Source: an uncultured Prevotella sp.
GTDB lineage: Bacteria; Bacteroidota; Bacteroidia; Bacteroidales; Bacteroidaceae
Length of the DNA: 64,000 nucleotides
Assembly: GCA_905234845.1 (NCBI GenBank)
Contig: CAJOIW010000006.1
Span: forward strand, 1-64,000
Reading direction: 5' to 3'
Made by a program: the position numbers and the translations under genes. Under the pieces are notes generated by a model. That model did not search any database and was not told where the DNA came from. It saw only the letters and a program-made list of their open reading frames with translations. Shown one piece after another: positions 52,053-60,997 of the stretch (within the stretch, counting starts at the first letter, position 1; every line of letters starts with the position of its first letter).

Positions 52053-54455
52053 ATGGTAAAGAAAAAGACAAATAAGAAGTCCAAGAACATCAAAGAAGCC
52101 ATTGGGTTACAGAATATTCTCAGCAACGAAAAAACCGATTTCCTGTTAGGAATCATCTTGTTCGCCCTATCCATATATGTCATCATCGCAATGATTTCTT
52201 ATTTCAGTACTGGTCAAGCCGATCAAAGCGCATTAGAAGGCATGAGACCAGGCCAGTGGCTGAACACGAATCATGAGTTTACAAACTACTGCGGCAGCTT
52301 TGGAGCTATCATTGCCTATGCGCTGATTACACTGAACTTCGGTCTGCCGGCTTTTTTCATTCCGGCTTTCACGGTATTGGTAGCTCTGCAATTGATGGGG
52401 GCATATAGGATAAATCTGCTCAAATGGTTTTTCGGCATGGCCGTTGTGATGATATGGAGTTCTGTGACATTTGCTAAGTTTCTCACCCCCATCATGGGCA
52501 ATCAAGTATTCAACCCTGGAGGAAATCATGGAGCCTACTGCGTGCAACATCTCGAAAACCTTGTCGGATCGCCAGGACTGACTGCTATCTTGGCTTTGGT
52601 TGCCATCGTATTCCTGACCTTCCTAAGCGCAGAAACCATCACCGTCATCAGGAAAACCCTTAATCCAGGACTTTTGATGAACAAGATAAAATTCTCGGTC
52701 ACCAATAATAAAGAGCCTGAAAACATCTATGAGACTCCGCGCGACCCCGAGCCTGCCACCGTCATTGACACTACTGTGTTTGACAATCCCGAAGAAGAGA
52801 AAGGCAAAAGTGACAATACGACAACCAAACCCTCCAGCAATGAACCCTCCGTCACAGTAGGACGCGGAAAAGAAGAGGAAAAGGCCGATGGCAAGCGAGT
52901 CGCGGCAGAAACCGACCTCAGCAAGCCTATCAATCCTCGGGAGCCTTTTACCAGATATAAGTTCCCCACTCTCAGCCTGCTGAAGAAATATGATAACGAC
53001 GGTAAGCCTGAGGTCGACATGGAGGAAATCAAGGCCAATAACAACCGCATCGTAGAGGTGCTCAGCTCGTTTGGTGTTTCTATCCGCGAAATCAAATGTA
53101 CCGTAGGTCCTACGATTACACTCTACGAGATTACTCCTGCCGAGGGTGTGCGTATTGCGAGAATACGAAACCTCGAAGACGATATCGCCCTCAGCCTCGC
53201 CGCACTGGGCATACGTATCATTGCGCCCATGCCTGGCAAGGGCACCATCGGAATAGAAGTGCCCAACAAGAAACCGAACATTGTGTCGATGGAGAGCATT
53301 CTCAACTCACGCAAGTTCCAGGAGTCAACCATGGAACTGCCTATCGCACTCGGAAAGACCATCACCAACGAGGTCTATATGGCTGATCTCGCAAAGATTC
53401 CCCACTTGCTCGTCGCCGGTGCTACCGGACAAGGTAAGTCAGTAGGTCTGAACGCCATCATCACCTCACTGCTCTACAAGAAGCATCCTAACGAGCTCAA
53501 GTTCGTGCTTGTCGACCCGAAGAAGGTGGAGTTCAGCGTCTATGCCAGTATTGCCGACCATTTCATGGCTTGCCTGCCCGAAAACGATGAAGAGCCGATT
53601 ATCACCGATGTGACAAAAGTGGTGCGCACCCTGAACGCGCTTTGCGCTCTGATGGATAAGCGCTACAATTTACTGAAGATGGTGCATGCGAAGAATATCA
53701 AGGAATACAACCAGAAATACGTCAACCATCAACTTAATCTGACCGACGGCCACGACTACATGCCCTACATTGTTGTCATCATCGATGAGTTCGGCGACCT
53801 CATCATGACCGCAGGTAAAGAAATCGAACGGCCCATCTGCCGCATCGCGCAGCTGGCACGTGCCGTGGGTATTCACATGGTCATCGCCACCCAGCGCCCC
53901 ACTACCAACATCATCACAGGTACCATCAAGGCCAACTTCCCTGGCCGCATGGCCTTCCGCGTGATGTCGCAAATCGATTCAAGAACCATTCTCGACCAAA
54001 AGGGAGCCGACCAACTGGTGGGACGCGGCGACATGCTCATCAAGCAAGGCGGCGACCCCGTGCGCGTACAATGTGCCTTCGTCGACACACCGGAGGTGGA
54101 ACGCATCAACGAATACATTGAAGACCAGCCAGGCCCACAAGAGCCGATGGAACTGCCCGAACCCGTCAGCGAGGAAAGCGGAAGCGGACCTATCGCCGGT
54201 GGAGGCGGAGGAAGCGTTGGAAAACTCGACTCTCTCTTCGAACAAGCCGCACGCTTTATTGTCAACACCCAGCAAGGCTCCACGAGCATGATTCAGCGTA
54301 ACTTCGAAATCGGCTACAACCGCGCCGGACGACTGATGGATTCGCTCCACAAGGCCGGCATCGTAGGTCCTGCCCAAGGAAGCAAGCCGCGCGATGTGCT
54401 CATCGCCGACGAGAGTCAGCTAAATGCCATTTTTGAACAATTGAGAAACGCATAG
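52053..54455 (+). CDS. ftsK: DNA translocase FtsK
   Basis: 800 residues. Four membrane helices at the N-terminus (FLLGIILFALSIYVIIAMIS and three more), then a charged linker (residues about 215-300). The FtsK translocase core has GATGQGKSVGLNAIITSLL (Walker A), PYIVVIIDEFGDLIMTAGKE (Walker B) and MVIATQRPTTNIITG. A C-terminal gamma winged-helix domain (SMIQRNFEIGYNRAGRLMDS) recognises KOPS-like sites. It pumps DNA at the division septum and activates dimer resolution. It is followed by a lolA-like gene after 52 bp. Confidence 0.97.
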   Translation: MVKKKTNKKSKNIKEAIGLQNILSNEKTDFLLGIILFALSIYVIIAMISYFSTGQADQSALEGMRPGQWLNTNHEFTNYCGSFGAIIAYALITLNFGLPAFFIPAFTVLVALQLMGAYRINLLKWFFGMAVVMIWSSVTFAKFLTPIMGNQVFNPGGNHGAYCVQHLENLVGSPGLTAILALVAIVFLTFLSAETITVIRKTLNPGLLMNKIKFSVTNNKEPENIYETPRDPEPATVIDTTVFDNPEEEKGKSDNTTTKPSSNEPSVTVGRGKEEEKADGKRVAAETDLSKPINPREPFTRYKFPTLSLLKKYDNDGKPEVDMEEIKANNNRIVEVLSSFGVSIREIKCTVGPTITLYEITPAEGVRIARIRNLEDDIALSLAALGIRIIAPMPGKGTIGIEVPNKKPNIVSMESILNSRKFQESTMELPIALGKTITNEVYMADLAKIPHLLVAGATGQGKSVGLNAIITSLLYKKHPNELKFVLVDPKKVEFSVYASIADHFMACLPENDEEPIITDVTKVVRTLNALCALMDKRYNLLKMVHAKNIKEYNQKYVNHQLNLTDGHDYMPYIVVIIDEFGDLIMTAGKEIERPICRIAQLARAVGIHMVIATQRPTTNIITGTIKANFPGRMAFRVMSQIDSRTILDQKGADQLVGRGDMLIKQGGDPVRVQCAFVDTPEVERINEYIEDQPGPQEPMELPEPVSEESGSGPIAGGGGGSVGKLDSLFEQAARFIVNTQQGSTSMIQRNFEIGYNRAGRLMDSLHKAGIVGPAQGSKPRDVLIADESQLNAIFEQLRNA

Positions 54456-54507
54456 ATTCAATTCCAAGAACGATAGCTTTATCAATCATAAAACGTACAT
54501 TCTCAAC

Positions 54508-55116
54508 ATGAAAAAGATAGCTTTATTATTCATAACATGTGCTCTTTGCGTCACGACCTTTGCGCAAAGCAGTACACAGGCCCGCGCCATTCTCGACAAG
54601 ACGGCAAAGACCATCGGACGGGCAGACGGTGCGCAGGCCGATTTCACCATGTCAAGCCCAAAAGCGGGAAGCGTGTCGGGAACTGTCTACATCAAGGGCA
54701 ACAAGTTTCATGCCCGCACACCACAAGCAATTGTATGGTTCAATGGCAAAACGCAATGGAGCTATATGAAAAATACTGACGAAGTAAGCCTCTCCACTCC
54801 CACTCAAGCACAGCAGATGGCCATGAACCCCTATACCTTTATAAATATGTATAAAAGTGGCTTCGCACTAAGTGTGAAGAACGAGGGAAGCAACTATGTC
54901 GTAAAACTCGCCGCTCAAAACAAACAACGCAGCGTTCAGGAGATGTATGTCACGATAAACAAAAAGACCTACGTTCCATCGTTGATAAGAATGCGTCAAG
55001 GACAGACATGGTCAACCATCAACATTCGCAATTTCAAGGCCAAAAACCAACCGAACAGCCTTTTCACCTTTAACGCCAAAGACTATCCAACTGCTGAGAT
55101 TATCGACCTTAGGTAA
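54508..55116 (+). CDS. LolA-like periplasmic lipoprotein carrier
   Basis: A 202-residue exported protein with signal peptide MKKIALLFITCALCVTTFA. The mature part follows the LolA fold pattern: an N-terminal helix (ARAILDKTAKTIGRADGAQA), DFTM, then beta-strands of the open barrel (GTVYIKGNKFHARTPQAIVW, NGKTQWSYMKNTDEVSLSTP) and a C-terminal FTFNAKDYPTAEIIDLR. Bacteroidota commonly have such genes next to ftsK. It likely carries lipoproteins across the periplasm; the sequence is divergent, so the role is a family-based inference. Confidence 0.85.
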   Translation: MKKIALLFITCALCVTTFAQSSTQARAILDKTAKTIGRADGAQADFTMSSPKAGSVSGTVYIKGNKFHARTPQAIVWFNGKTQWSYMKNTDEVSLSTPTQAQQMAMNPYTFINMYKSGFALSVKNEGSNYVVKLAAQNKQRSVQEMYVTINKKTYVPSLIRMRQGQTWSTINIRNFKAKNQPNSLFTFNAKDYPTAEIIDLR

Positions 55117-55127
55117 ACAGATTCAGA

Positions 55128-56636
55128 ATGACACTATTCGAGATTTTCAAGACGCTTCGACGGCATCGTAAACTGGCCGAAAAGCGCAGCATGAATTTTG
55201 AGCAGAACAAAGCCGCAAAATATCTTATTTGGTTTCTCGGCGCTTTTATCATCATCTACCTTATATTTTTTGCGGTGATGTTCGCCTTGATAGCCAACGA
55301 CAGTGACACCACCACTTCCGTTGAATTTATCTTCGGCCTCTTCCCTTTCATTCTTACGCTCGACTTCCTATTCCGTTTTACGGCCCAGCAGACCCCGTCA
55401 CAGATTATCAAGCCGTACGTGCTATTGCCCTTGCCGCGCTATGCCTGCATCGACTCGTTCATTGCGTCATCGCTTTTCACCTCAAGCAATTTCATTTGGT
55501 TTGCCATGCTTGTTCCCTACCTGCTTATGGCCGTTGTGTTTAGTCATGGCTTTTGGTTGTCGGTAGCCATCCTTGTCTTCTTCTGGTTATTGATTTTGCT
55601 CAATAGCCAATGGTATATTGTTGTCCGTACACTCATCAACGACACAATAGCTTGGTGGCTTCTGCCATTAGGTGTATATGCCCTTGTCTTTGCCCCAGCC
55701 TACATCGGTAAACATGCGGGAATGAGCACACTCTTCAAAGACTATGCGAGCATTGGAAAACTATTCGCAGATGGTAGCCCGTGGCCATGGCTTGTCGTCA
55801 TTGCATTGCTGACGATAATCATTCTCGTCAATCGGCGGATGCAGTATACCCACATCTGGAAAGAGCTCTCACGTACCGAGACCACCCATTTGCATCATGT
55901 CAGCCGATTCAACTTCCTTTCAGGATATGGCGAGATCGGACAGTACATCGCTCTGGAGATAAAAACCATTCTCCGCAATAAGAATCCACGCAAAGGTTTC
56001 ATTTTCGGCACCGTTATCGTATTAGGTTTTAGTTCTATCATCTCACTGACCGACATCTACGACTCTCCATTTATGACGAATTTCTGGTGCCTATACAACT
56101 ATGTCATCTATGGCGCGATGATGCTCGTGCGTGTCATGTGCAACGAAGGCAACTATATCGATTGTCTAATGGTGCGCAAAGAGAACATCCTCAGCTTGCT
56201 CCGCGCCAAATATGCTTTCTATTCTATTATGTTGCTCTTTCCCTTCCTGCTTATGCTTCCTACCGTGTTTAGCGGTAAGTGGACACTGCTCATGCTTATT
56301 TCTTATGCCGTCTTCACAGCAGGATTTCAGTATTTTGTACTCTTTCAGCTGGCTGTCTATAACAAGCAAACTATTCCACTGAACACAAAGTTCATCAGCA
56401 AGGGAGGAATGGAGAACAACTATTTCCAGTTTGCCGCAGAAATGGTGAACTTCATCATACCCATGATATTTGTCTCCGTCCTGCAAGCCTTCCTCAGCAA
56501 CACGGTTTCCTATATCATCCTACTTATCATCGGGCTATTCTTCATTGCCACCCATCGATTGTGGCTACGCAACATCTATAACCGACTCATGACCCGAAGA
56601 TACCGTAATATGGAAGGCTTCCGCGCGTCAAGATAA
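55128..56636 (+). CDS. DUF5687 membrane protein, ABC-permease-like
   Basis: A 502-residue protein with about 10 to 12 hydrophobic helices (YLIWFLGAFIIIYLIFFAVM, FLSVAILVFFWLLILL-like and others), matching DUF5687. Members usually pair with an ABC ATPase as permease subunits; none is present here in the flanking genes, so the partner would lie elsewhere. It starts 12 bp after the lolA-like gene and precedes the DUF4491 gene by 11 bp. Confidence 0.78.
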   Translation: MTLFEIFKTLRRHRKLAEKRSMNFEQNKAAKYLIWFLGAFIIIYLIFFAVMFALIANDSDTTTSVEFIFGLFPFILTLDFLFRFTAQQTPSQIIKPYVLLPLPRYACIDSFIASSLFTSSNFIWFAMLVPYLLMAVVFSHGFWLSVAILVFFWLLILLNSQWYIVVRTLINDTIAWWLLPLGVYALVFAPAYIGKHAGMSTLFKDYASIGKLFADGSPWPWLVVIALLTIIILVNRRMQYTHIWKELSRTETTHLHHVSRFNFLSGYGEIGQYIALEIKTILRNKNPRKGFIFGTVIVLGFSSIISLTDIYDSPFMTNFWCLYNYVIYGAMMLVRVMCNEGNYIDCLMVRKENILSLLRAKYAFYSIMLLFPFLLMLPTVFSGKWTLLMLISYAVFTAGFQYFVLFQLAVYNKQTIPLNTKFISKGGMENNYFQFAAEMVNFIIPMIFVSVLQAFLSNTVSYIILLIIGLFFIATHRLWLRNIYNRLMTRRYRNMEGFRASR

Positions 56637-56647
56637 ACACTTTTTCA

Positions 56648-56959
56648 ATGCATTTCACTGGTATCATCATCGCTGTTTCAACCTTTCTGATTATCGGTCT
56701 TTGCCATCCGCTCGTCATCAAGACAGAATATTACTGGGGCACACGCTACTGGTGGCTATGGCTTGTAGCAGGCATCGGCTGCATTTGTACGGCACTCTTC
56801 ATCGAAAATGTCGTCTTTTCCTCCTTGCTTGGTGTGACGGGAGCGTCATTTCTCTGGGGCATAGGCGAGTTGTTTGCACAAAAGAAACGGGTAGAAAAAG
56901 GATGGTTTCCCATGAATCCTAAACGCCGTAACGAATACCTACAATCCGATGAAGACTGA
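56648..56959 (+). CDS. DUF4491 small membrane protein
   Basis: 103 residues with three short hydrophobic segments (FTGIIIAVSTFLIIGLC, YWWLWLVAGIGCICTALFIE, SSLLGVTGASFLWGIGELF) and a basic C-terminus, matching DUF4491. It overlaps rlmH by 11 bp, so the two are coupled. Function is unknown. Confidence 0.82.
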   Translation: MHFTGIIIAVSTFLIIGLCHPLVIKTEYYWGTRYWWLWLVAGIGCICTALFIENVVFSSLLGVTGASFLWGIGELFAQKKRVEKGWFPMNPKRRNEYLQSDED

Positions 56960-57419
56960 ACTGCTACTTGTAGGAAAGACTACAAATAAACACATTACGG
57001 CATTGCTCGACGACTATGCCCAGCGAATAACGCACTACATGCCTTTCGCCATTACCGTAATCCCCGAGCTGAAGAATACAAAGAATCTCAGTGAGGAGCA
57101 GCAGAAGCAACGCGAAGGACAACTTATCCTCGGACACTTACAATCCTCCGATTACCTCGTTCTCCTCGACGAGCACGGAAAAGAACTGCGTAGCATCGAA
57201 CTGGCTGAATGGCTCACGACAAAGCAAATCACCGCCCGACGACTGGTATTTGTCATTGGTGGTCCTTACGGATTCTCACAAGACGTCTATCAACGAGCCA
57301 ACGAACAGTTGTCGCTCTCTCGCCTCACCTTTTCTCATCAGATGGTTCGCGCCATCCTCACTGAGCAAATCTATCGCGCCTGTACCATCATCAAAGGCGA
57401 ACCCTATCACCATGAATAG
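56949..57419 (+). CDS. rlmH: 23S rRNA (pseudouridine1915-N3)-methyltransferase
   Basis: A 156-residue SPOUT methyltransferase that modifies pseudouridine 1915 in helix 69 of 23S rRNA. It shows LLDEHGKELRSIELAEWL, the SAM-knot FVIGGPYGFSQDVYQRANEQ and the C-terminal LTFSHQMVRAILTEQIYRAC with GEPYHHE. Length and motifs are standard. It overlaps the DUF4491 gene upstream. Confidence 0.97.
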   Translation: MKTELLLVGKTTNKHITALLDDYAQRITHYMPFAITVIPELKNTKNLSEEQQKQREGQLILGHLQSSDYLVLLDEHGKELRSIELAEWLTTKQITARRLVFVIGGPYGFSQDVYQRANEQLSLSRLTFSHQMVRAILTEQIYRACTIIKGEPYHHE

Positions 57420-57459
57420 AATAAAAAATGATAAATTAAATCATAAAACAACAAAGACT

Positions 57460-59685
57460 ATGAACGTTTTAAAAGCATTTTTCATTACCTCAATGCTCCT
57501 TGTTGGTCCTTCAGCTAAGGCGCAACAGTCCTATACCACTACCGACGGAGTAGCCGTGTTTATTCCTGAGGGCTTCGATGCCTCGCAACATTTACCCTCA
57601 CCTATCTTTGTGCGCGAGCTGGTTCCACAAGGCAACCTACCACAAGACTGGCAGCTACGTCCGCAGTTCACCACTGAGAATGGTAAGAGTATAGCTGCTA
57701 TCCATGTGGGCGACGATGTCGACCTCTACGGAACGGGCGAGGTGTTCGGGCATCTGCGTCGCAACGGCGAGACCGAAGGCTTCTGGAACAAGGACAACGG
57801 AGCCTATGCTGCCGAGGGTGGCCGGCGACTCTATCAGACCCATCCCTGGGTCCTCGGTGTGCGTAAGGATGGTACTGCTTTTGGTATCATTGGCGACAAC
57901 ACATGGAAGTCGCGCCTGACCACCGATAGCACCATACGTTTTGAGAGCGATGGTCCCGCTTTCCGCGTGGTCATTATTGAGAAAGAGTCGCCCCAAGAGG
58001 TATTGAAAACCCTTGCCCAACTCAGCGGCACGATGCAGTTGCCACCGCTCTGGTCACTCGGCTATCAGCAGTGCCGTTTCAGCTATCATCCCGACACGCG
58101 TGTCAAGGAGATTGCCGACACCCTGCGGCTGAAGCAGATTCCCTGCGACGTCATCTGGATGGACATCCACTACATGGATGAGTATCGCATTTTCACATTC
58201 AACAAGCGGGAGTTTCCTAATCCTAAAGACGTAAACAACTATCTGCACAGCAAGAACCTGAAGTCAGTCTACATGATTGACCCTGGTGTGAAAGCCGATC
58301 CCAACTATTTCGTCGACAAGGTGGGAACCGAGCGCGACTATTGGGTAAAAGACAAGGACGGCAATGTGTTTGAAGGCAACGTTTGGCCAGGCAAATGCCA
58401 CTTCCCCGATTTCACGCGTCCCGAGGTACGCCAGTGGTGGGGCACGCTCTACAAAGATTTTATGGCACAAGGTGTCGATGGTGTGTGGAACGACATGAAC
58501 GAGCCCAGCGTGTTCGATGGTCCCGACGGCTCCATGCCTGAGGACAACGTTCATCACGGTGGCGACGGTCTTGCTCCCGGCCCGCATCTGCGCTACCACA
58601 ATCAATACGGTTTCAACATGGTTCGTGCCTCGCGCGACGGCATCCTGCAAGCCAATCCCGATAAGCGGCCCTTCGTGCTCTCACGCTCCAATTTCCTCGG
58701 CGGCCAGCGCTATGCTGCCACGTGGACGGGCGACAACTGGTCATCGTATGAGCACATGCGCCTCAGCATCCCCATGACTCTCAACATGAGCCTCACCGGA
58801 CAGTGCTTCAATGGCCCCGACATCGGCGGATTCCTTAACAACTGTACCCCCGACCTTTTGGCTCACTGGACAGCCACAGGAGTCTACTTCCCATTCGTGC
58901 GCAACCACTCCTGCGACGGCACCGTCAACCAGGAGCCTTGGGCTATGGGAAAAGAGACTGAGGATGCTTGCCGCACCGCCATCAACCGCCGCTATCGCCT
59001 GTTGCCTTATATCTACACGCTCTTTCGCGAAGCCTCTGAGAGCGGAATGCCCATCATGCGGCCCGTCTTCTTTGCCGACACTCGCGATGCTTCTCTGCGC
59101 GGTGAAGACCAAGCCTTCATGCTCGGACAAGACCTGCTCATCATTCCCCGCTGGGCGAAGAACCCACAGCTGCCAAAGGGCGACTGGGACCTCATCAGCT
59201 TTGAGAACGAACAAGCCGATAACTATCAAGCCTACGTTGCCTTGCGCCCAGGAGCCATCGTGCCTATGGCCAACCTCTGCCAAAGCACCGAAGAGTTAAG
59301 CACCGACTCGCTGACCCTGCTTGTCAACCCTGCTGCCGACGGTACCGCCATCGGCTGGCTCTATGAAGACAGCGGCAACGGCTTCGACTATCAGAAGGGC
59401 GACTATGCCATGTACCGTCTGAAAGCCGAGACCACAGGAAAGAAAATTACCGTCAGCATGACTAAGGAAGAAGGTGCAAGGGCAGCCACACCTTCTCCAA
59501 ACCATCCCTCTCCTTCGGGGAGGTTAGGAGGGGTTGGGGCTACCCTGCGCATCGGTATCGTCAGCGATGGCCGTGTCATCTATTCTCCGTGGACAAAGGG
59601 CGACAGCGTGACCATGAAAGCCATCATCGACCGCTCCCCCACCCTTGACATTTCCAAACTCAATTTCACCGATCTGAAAGAATAA
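57460..59685 (+). CDS. GH31 alpha-glucosidase, secreted
   Basis: Glycoside hydrolase family 31, predicted to release glucose (or xylose) from alpha-glycosides. From the ATG at 57460 it is 741 residues with a signal peptide (MNVLKAFFITSMLLVGPSAKAQ); the long track start runs through rlmH. The catalytic site is visible: nucleophile aspartate in GVWNDMNEPS, acid/base region FVLSRSNFLGGQRYAATWTG, and DIGGF. A DUF5110-like beta domain is at the C-terminus. Near residues 677-697 the segment TPSPNHPSPSGRLGGVGAT is encoded by a G-rich intergenic-type repeat inserted in frame. lpxD follows after 222 bp. Confidence 0.93.
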   Translation: MNVLKAFFITSMLLVGPSAKAQQSYTTTDGVAVFIPEGFDASQHLPSPIFVRELVPQGNLPQDWQLRPQFTTENGKSIAAIHVGDDVDLYGTGEVFGHLRRNGETEGFWNKDNGAYAAEGGRRLYQTHPWVLGVRKDGTAFGIIGDNTWKSRLTTDSTIRFESDGPAFRVVIIEKESPQEVLKTLAQLSGTMQLPPLWSLGYQQCRFSYHPDTRVKEIADTLRLKQIPCDVIWMDIHYMDEYRIFTFNKREFPNPKDVNNYLHSKNLKSVYMIDPGVKADPNYFVDKVGTERDYWVKDKDGNVFEGNVWPGKCHFPDFTRPEVRQWWGTLYKDFMAQGVDGVWNDMNEPSVFDGPDGSMPEDNVHHGGDGLAPGPHLRYHNQYGFNMVRASRDGILQANPDKRPFVLSRSNFLGGQRYAATWTGDNWSSYEHMRLSIPMTLNMSLTGQCFNGPDIGGFLNNCTPDLLAHWTATGVYFPFVRNHSCDGTVNQEPWAMGKETEDACRTAINRRYRLLPYIYTLFREASESGMPIMRPVFFADTRDASLRGEDQAFMLGQDLLIIPRWAKNPQLPKGDWDLISFENEQADNYQAYVALRPGAIVPMANLCQSTEELSTDSLTLLVNPAADGTAIGWLYEDSGNGFDYQKGDYAMYRLKAETTGKKITVSMTKEEGARAATPSPNHPSPSGRLGGVGATLRIGIVSDGRVIYSPWTKGDSVTMKAIIDRSPTLDISKLNFTDLKE
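59508..59535. repeat. intergenic-type G-rich repeat in frame inside the GH31 gene
   Basis: The 28-base sequence beginning CTCTCCTTCGGGGAGG matches the reverse complement of 318-345 at all but about two positions, and sits inside the GH31 coding region without disrupting the frame. Confidence 0.75.
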
Positions 59686-59727
59686 CCACCCACTTTACTG
59701 GCAAAAATCAGAAAAAGCACATTTCAC

Positions 59728-59758
59728 TTTGCCATATGAAATAATTATTGTACCTTTG
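59728..59758 (+). promoter_or_regulatory. consensus promoter of lpxD
   Basis: TTTG (59728-59731), 19 nt, TACCTTTG (59751-59758), then GCAGAAAATTT as at 19044. The start codon is 150 bp downstream, giving a long leader. Confidence 0.85.
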
Positions 59759-59830
59759 CAGAAAATTTGCATAAGGCAGGCTGCACCTCAGCAATCCGAG
59801 CGAGCTCGATTGCATTTGGCTTGCACTGCC

Positions 59831-59892
59831 TTTAACTGCACTCGGCAAAATTGGAGCAAGCTCCTTTTTCGCTCGTTTGTAAAATTTTTGCA
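59831..59892 (+). repeat. 62-bp leader repeat, copy 2
   Basis: Near-identical to 19051-19112. Compared with that leader, the lpxD leader carries about 62 bp of additional sequence (59769-59830, with GCGAGCTCG and GGCAGGCTGCACC motifs) between the promoter and this repeat. It ends 15 bp before the lpxD ATG. Confidence 0.92.
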
Positions 59893-59907
59893 GAAAATTA
59901 GAATACT

Positions 59908-60936
59908 ATGGAATTTACAGCAAAGCAAATAGCAGAGTTTGTTGGCGGGCGCGTTGAAGGCAACGAGCTGGCTACGGTCAACAGCTTCGCCAAGATTGAA
60001 GAGGGAAAAGAGGGAGCGATAACGTTCCTCTCTAATCCGAAATACATGCACTACGTCTACGACACGGAGGCTTCGGTGGTGCTCATCAATGAAGATGTGG
60101 AGCTGGAGCGCGAGGCAAAGCCTACGCTCATCCGCGTGAAGAACGCCTACGAGTGTGTGGCACGTCTGCTGCAGCTCTATGAATCGATGAAGCCCCGCAA
60201 GCAGGGTGTCGACCCTAAAGCATCCATTGCCGCTACCGCACAGGTGGGCGAAGGCTGCTACATCGGGCCGTTTGCCGTTGTGGGCGAAGGGGCTGTCATC
60301 GGTAACGGCTGCCAGATAGAGGCTCATGCCGTTGTAGGCGATAGAGTGAAGATGGGCGACGACTGCCACATCTATTCCCACGTGACCATCTATCACGACT
60401 GTGTGCTGGGCCATCGCGTGACGATTCATGCGGGCACGGTCATCGGTGCCGATGGCTTCGGCTTTGCCCCCACGCCCAATGGCTTCGAGAAGATTCCGCA
60501 AATCGGTATTGTCACCATCGAGGACGATGTGGAAATTGGCGCCAACACCTGTGTAGACCGCTCTACGATGGGCAGCACCTACATTAGAAAAGGCGTGAAG
60601 CTCGACAACCTCATACAGGTGGCTCACAATGTGGAGGTGGGCGAGAACACTGTCATCGCCGCACAAACGGGTATCGCCGGATCAGCGAAGATTGGCCAGT
60701 GGTGCATGATGGGCGGACAGGTTGGCGTAGCCGGACACATCACCGTCGCCGACCAGACACATGTGGGCGCACAGGCAGGCATCACCAACACGGTGAAGAA
60801 GCCTGGTCAAACCATCATCGGCTCACCCGCATGGGACGCAAAGGGCTTCATGAAGTCGGCTGCCGTATTCCGTCATCTGCCGGAAATGTACCAGCAGATA
60901 GCAGAGCTGAAGAGGCGCTCCGCTAATGAAGAATGA
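59908..60936 (+). CDS. lpxD: UDP-3-O-acylglucosamine N-acyltransferase
   Basis: LpxD adds the N-linked acyl chain in lipid A synthesis. The 342-residue protein has an N-terminal uridine-binding domain ([36 protein letters not shown]) and a left-handed beta-helix of hexapeptide repeats ([33 protein letters not shown]). The catalytic histidine lies in [14 protein letters not shown]. It is followed 61 bp later by lpxC-fabZ. Confidence 0.97.
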   Translation: MEFTAKQIAEFVGGRVEGNELATVNSFAKIEEGKEGAITFLSNPKYMHYVYDTEASVVLINEDVELEREAKPTLIRVKNAYECVARLLQLYESMKPRKQGVDPKASIAATAQVGEGCYIGPFAVVGEGAVIGNGCQIEAHAVVGDRVKMGDDCHIYSHVTIYHDCVLGHRVTIHAGTVIGADGFGFAPTPNGFEKIPQIGIVTIEDDVEIGANTCVDRSTMGSTYIRKGVKLDNLIQVAHNVEVGENTVIAAQTGIAGSAKIGQWCMMGGQVGVAGHITVADQTHVGAQAGITNTVKKPGQTIIGSPAWDAKGFMKSAAVFRHLPEMYQQIAELKRRSANEE

Positions 60937-60946
60937 AAATATTGAA

Positions 60947-60977
60947 CCCACCCCTTCCCCTCCCCAAGGGAGAGGAG
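60947..60977. repeat. CTCCCC/GGGGAG repeat between lpxD and lpxC-fabZ
   Basis: CCCACCCCTTCCCCTCCCCA followed by AGGGAGAGGAG is a palindromic member of the G-rich family in the 61-bp gap. Confidence 0.6.
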
Positions 60978-60997
60978 TTTATAAACCGTAAACCAAT

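Noticed and set aside
57091-57459. N-terminal extension of the GH31 ORF
   Set aside because: Overlaps rlmH in another frame; the ATG at 57460 begins a good signal peptide.
59788-60666. 292-codon minus-strand ORF
   Set aside because: Antisense to lpxD and its leader; His/Val-rich composition typical of hexapeptide-repeat shadows.
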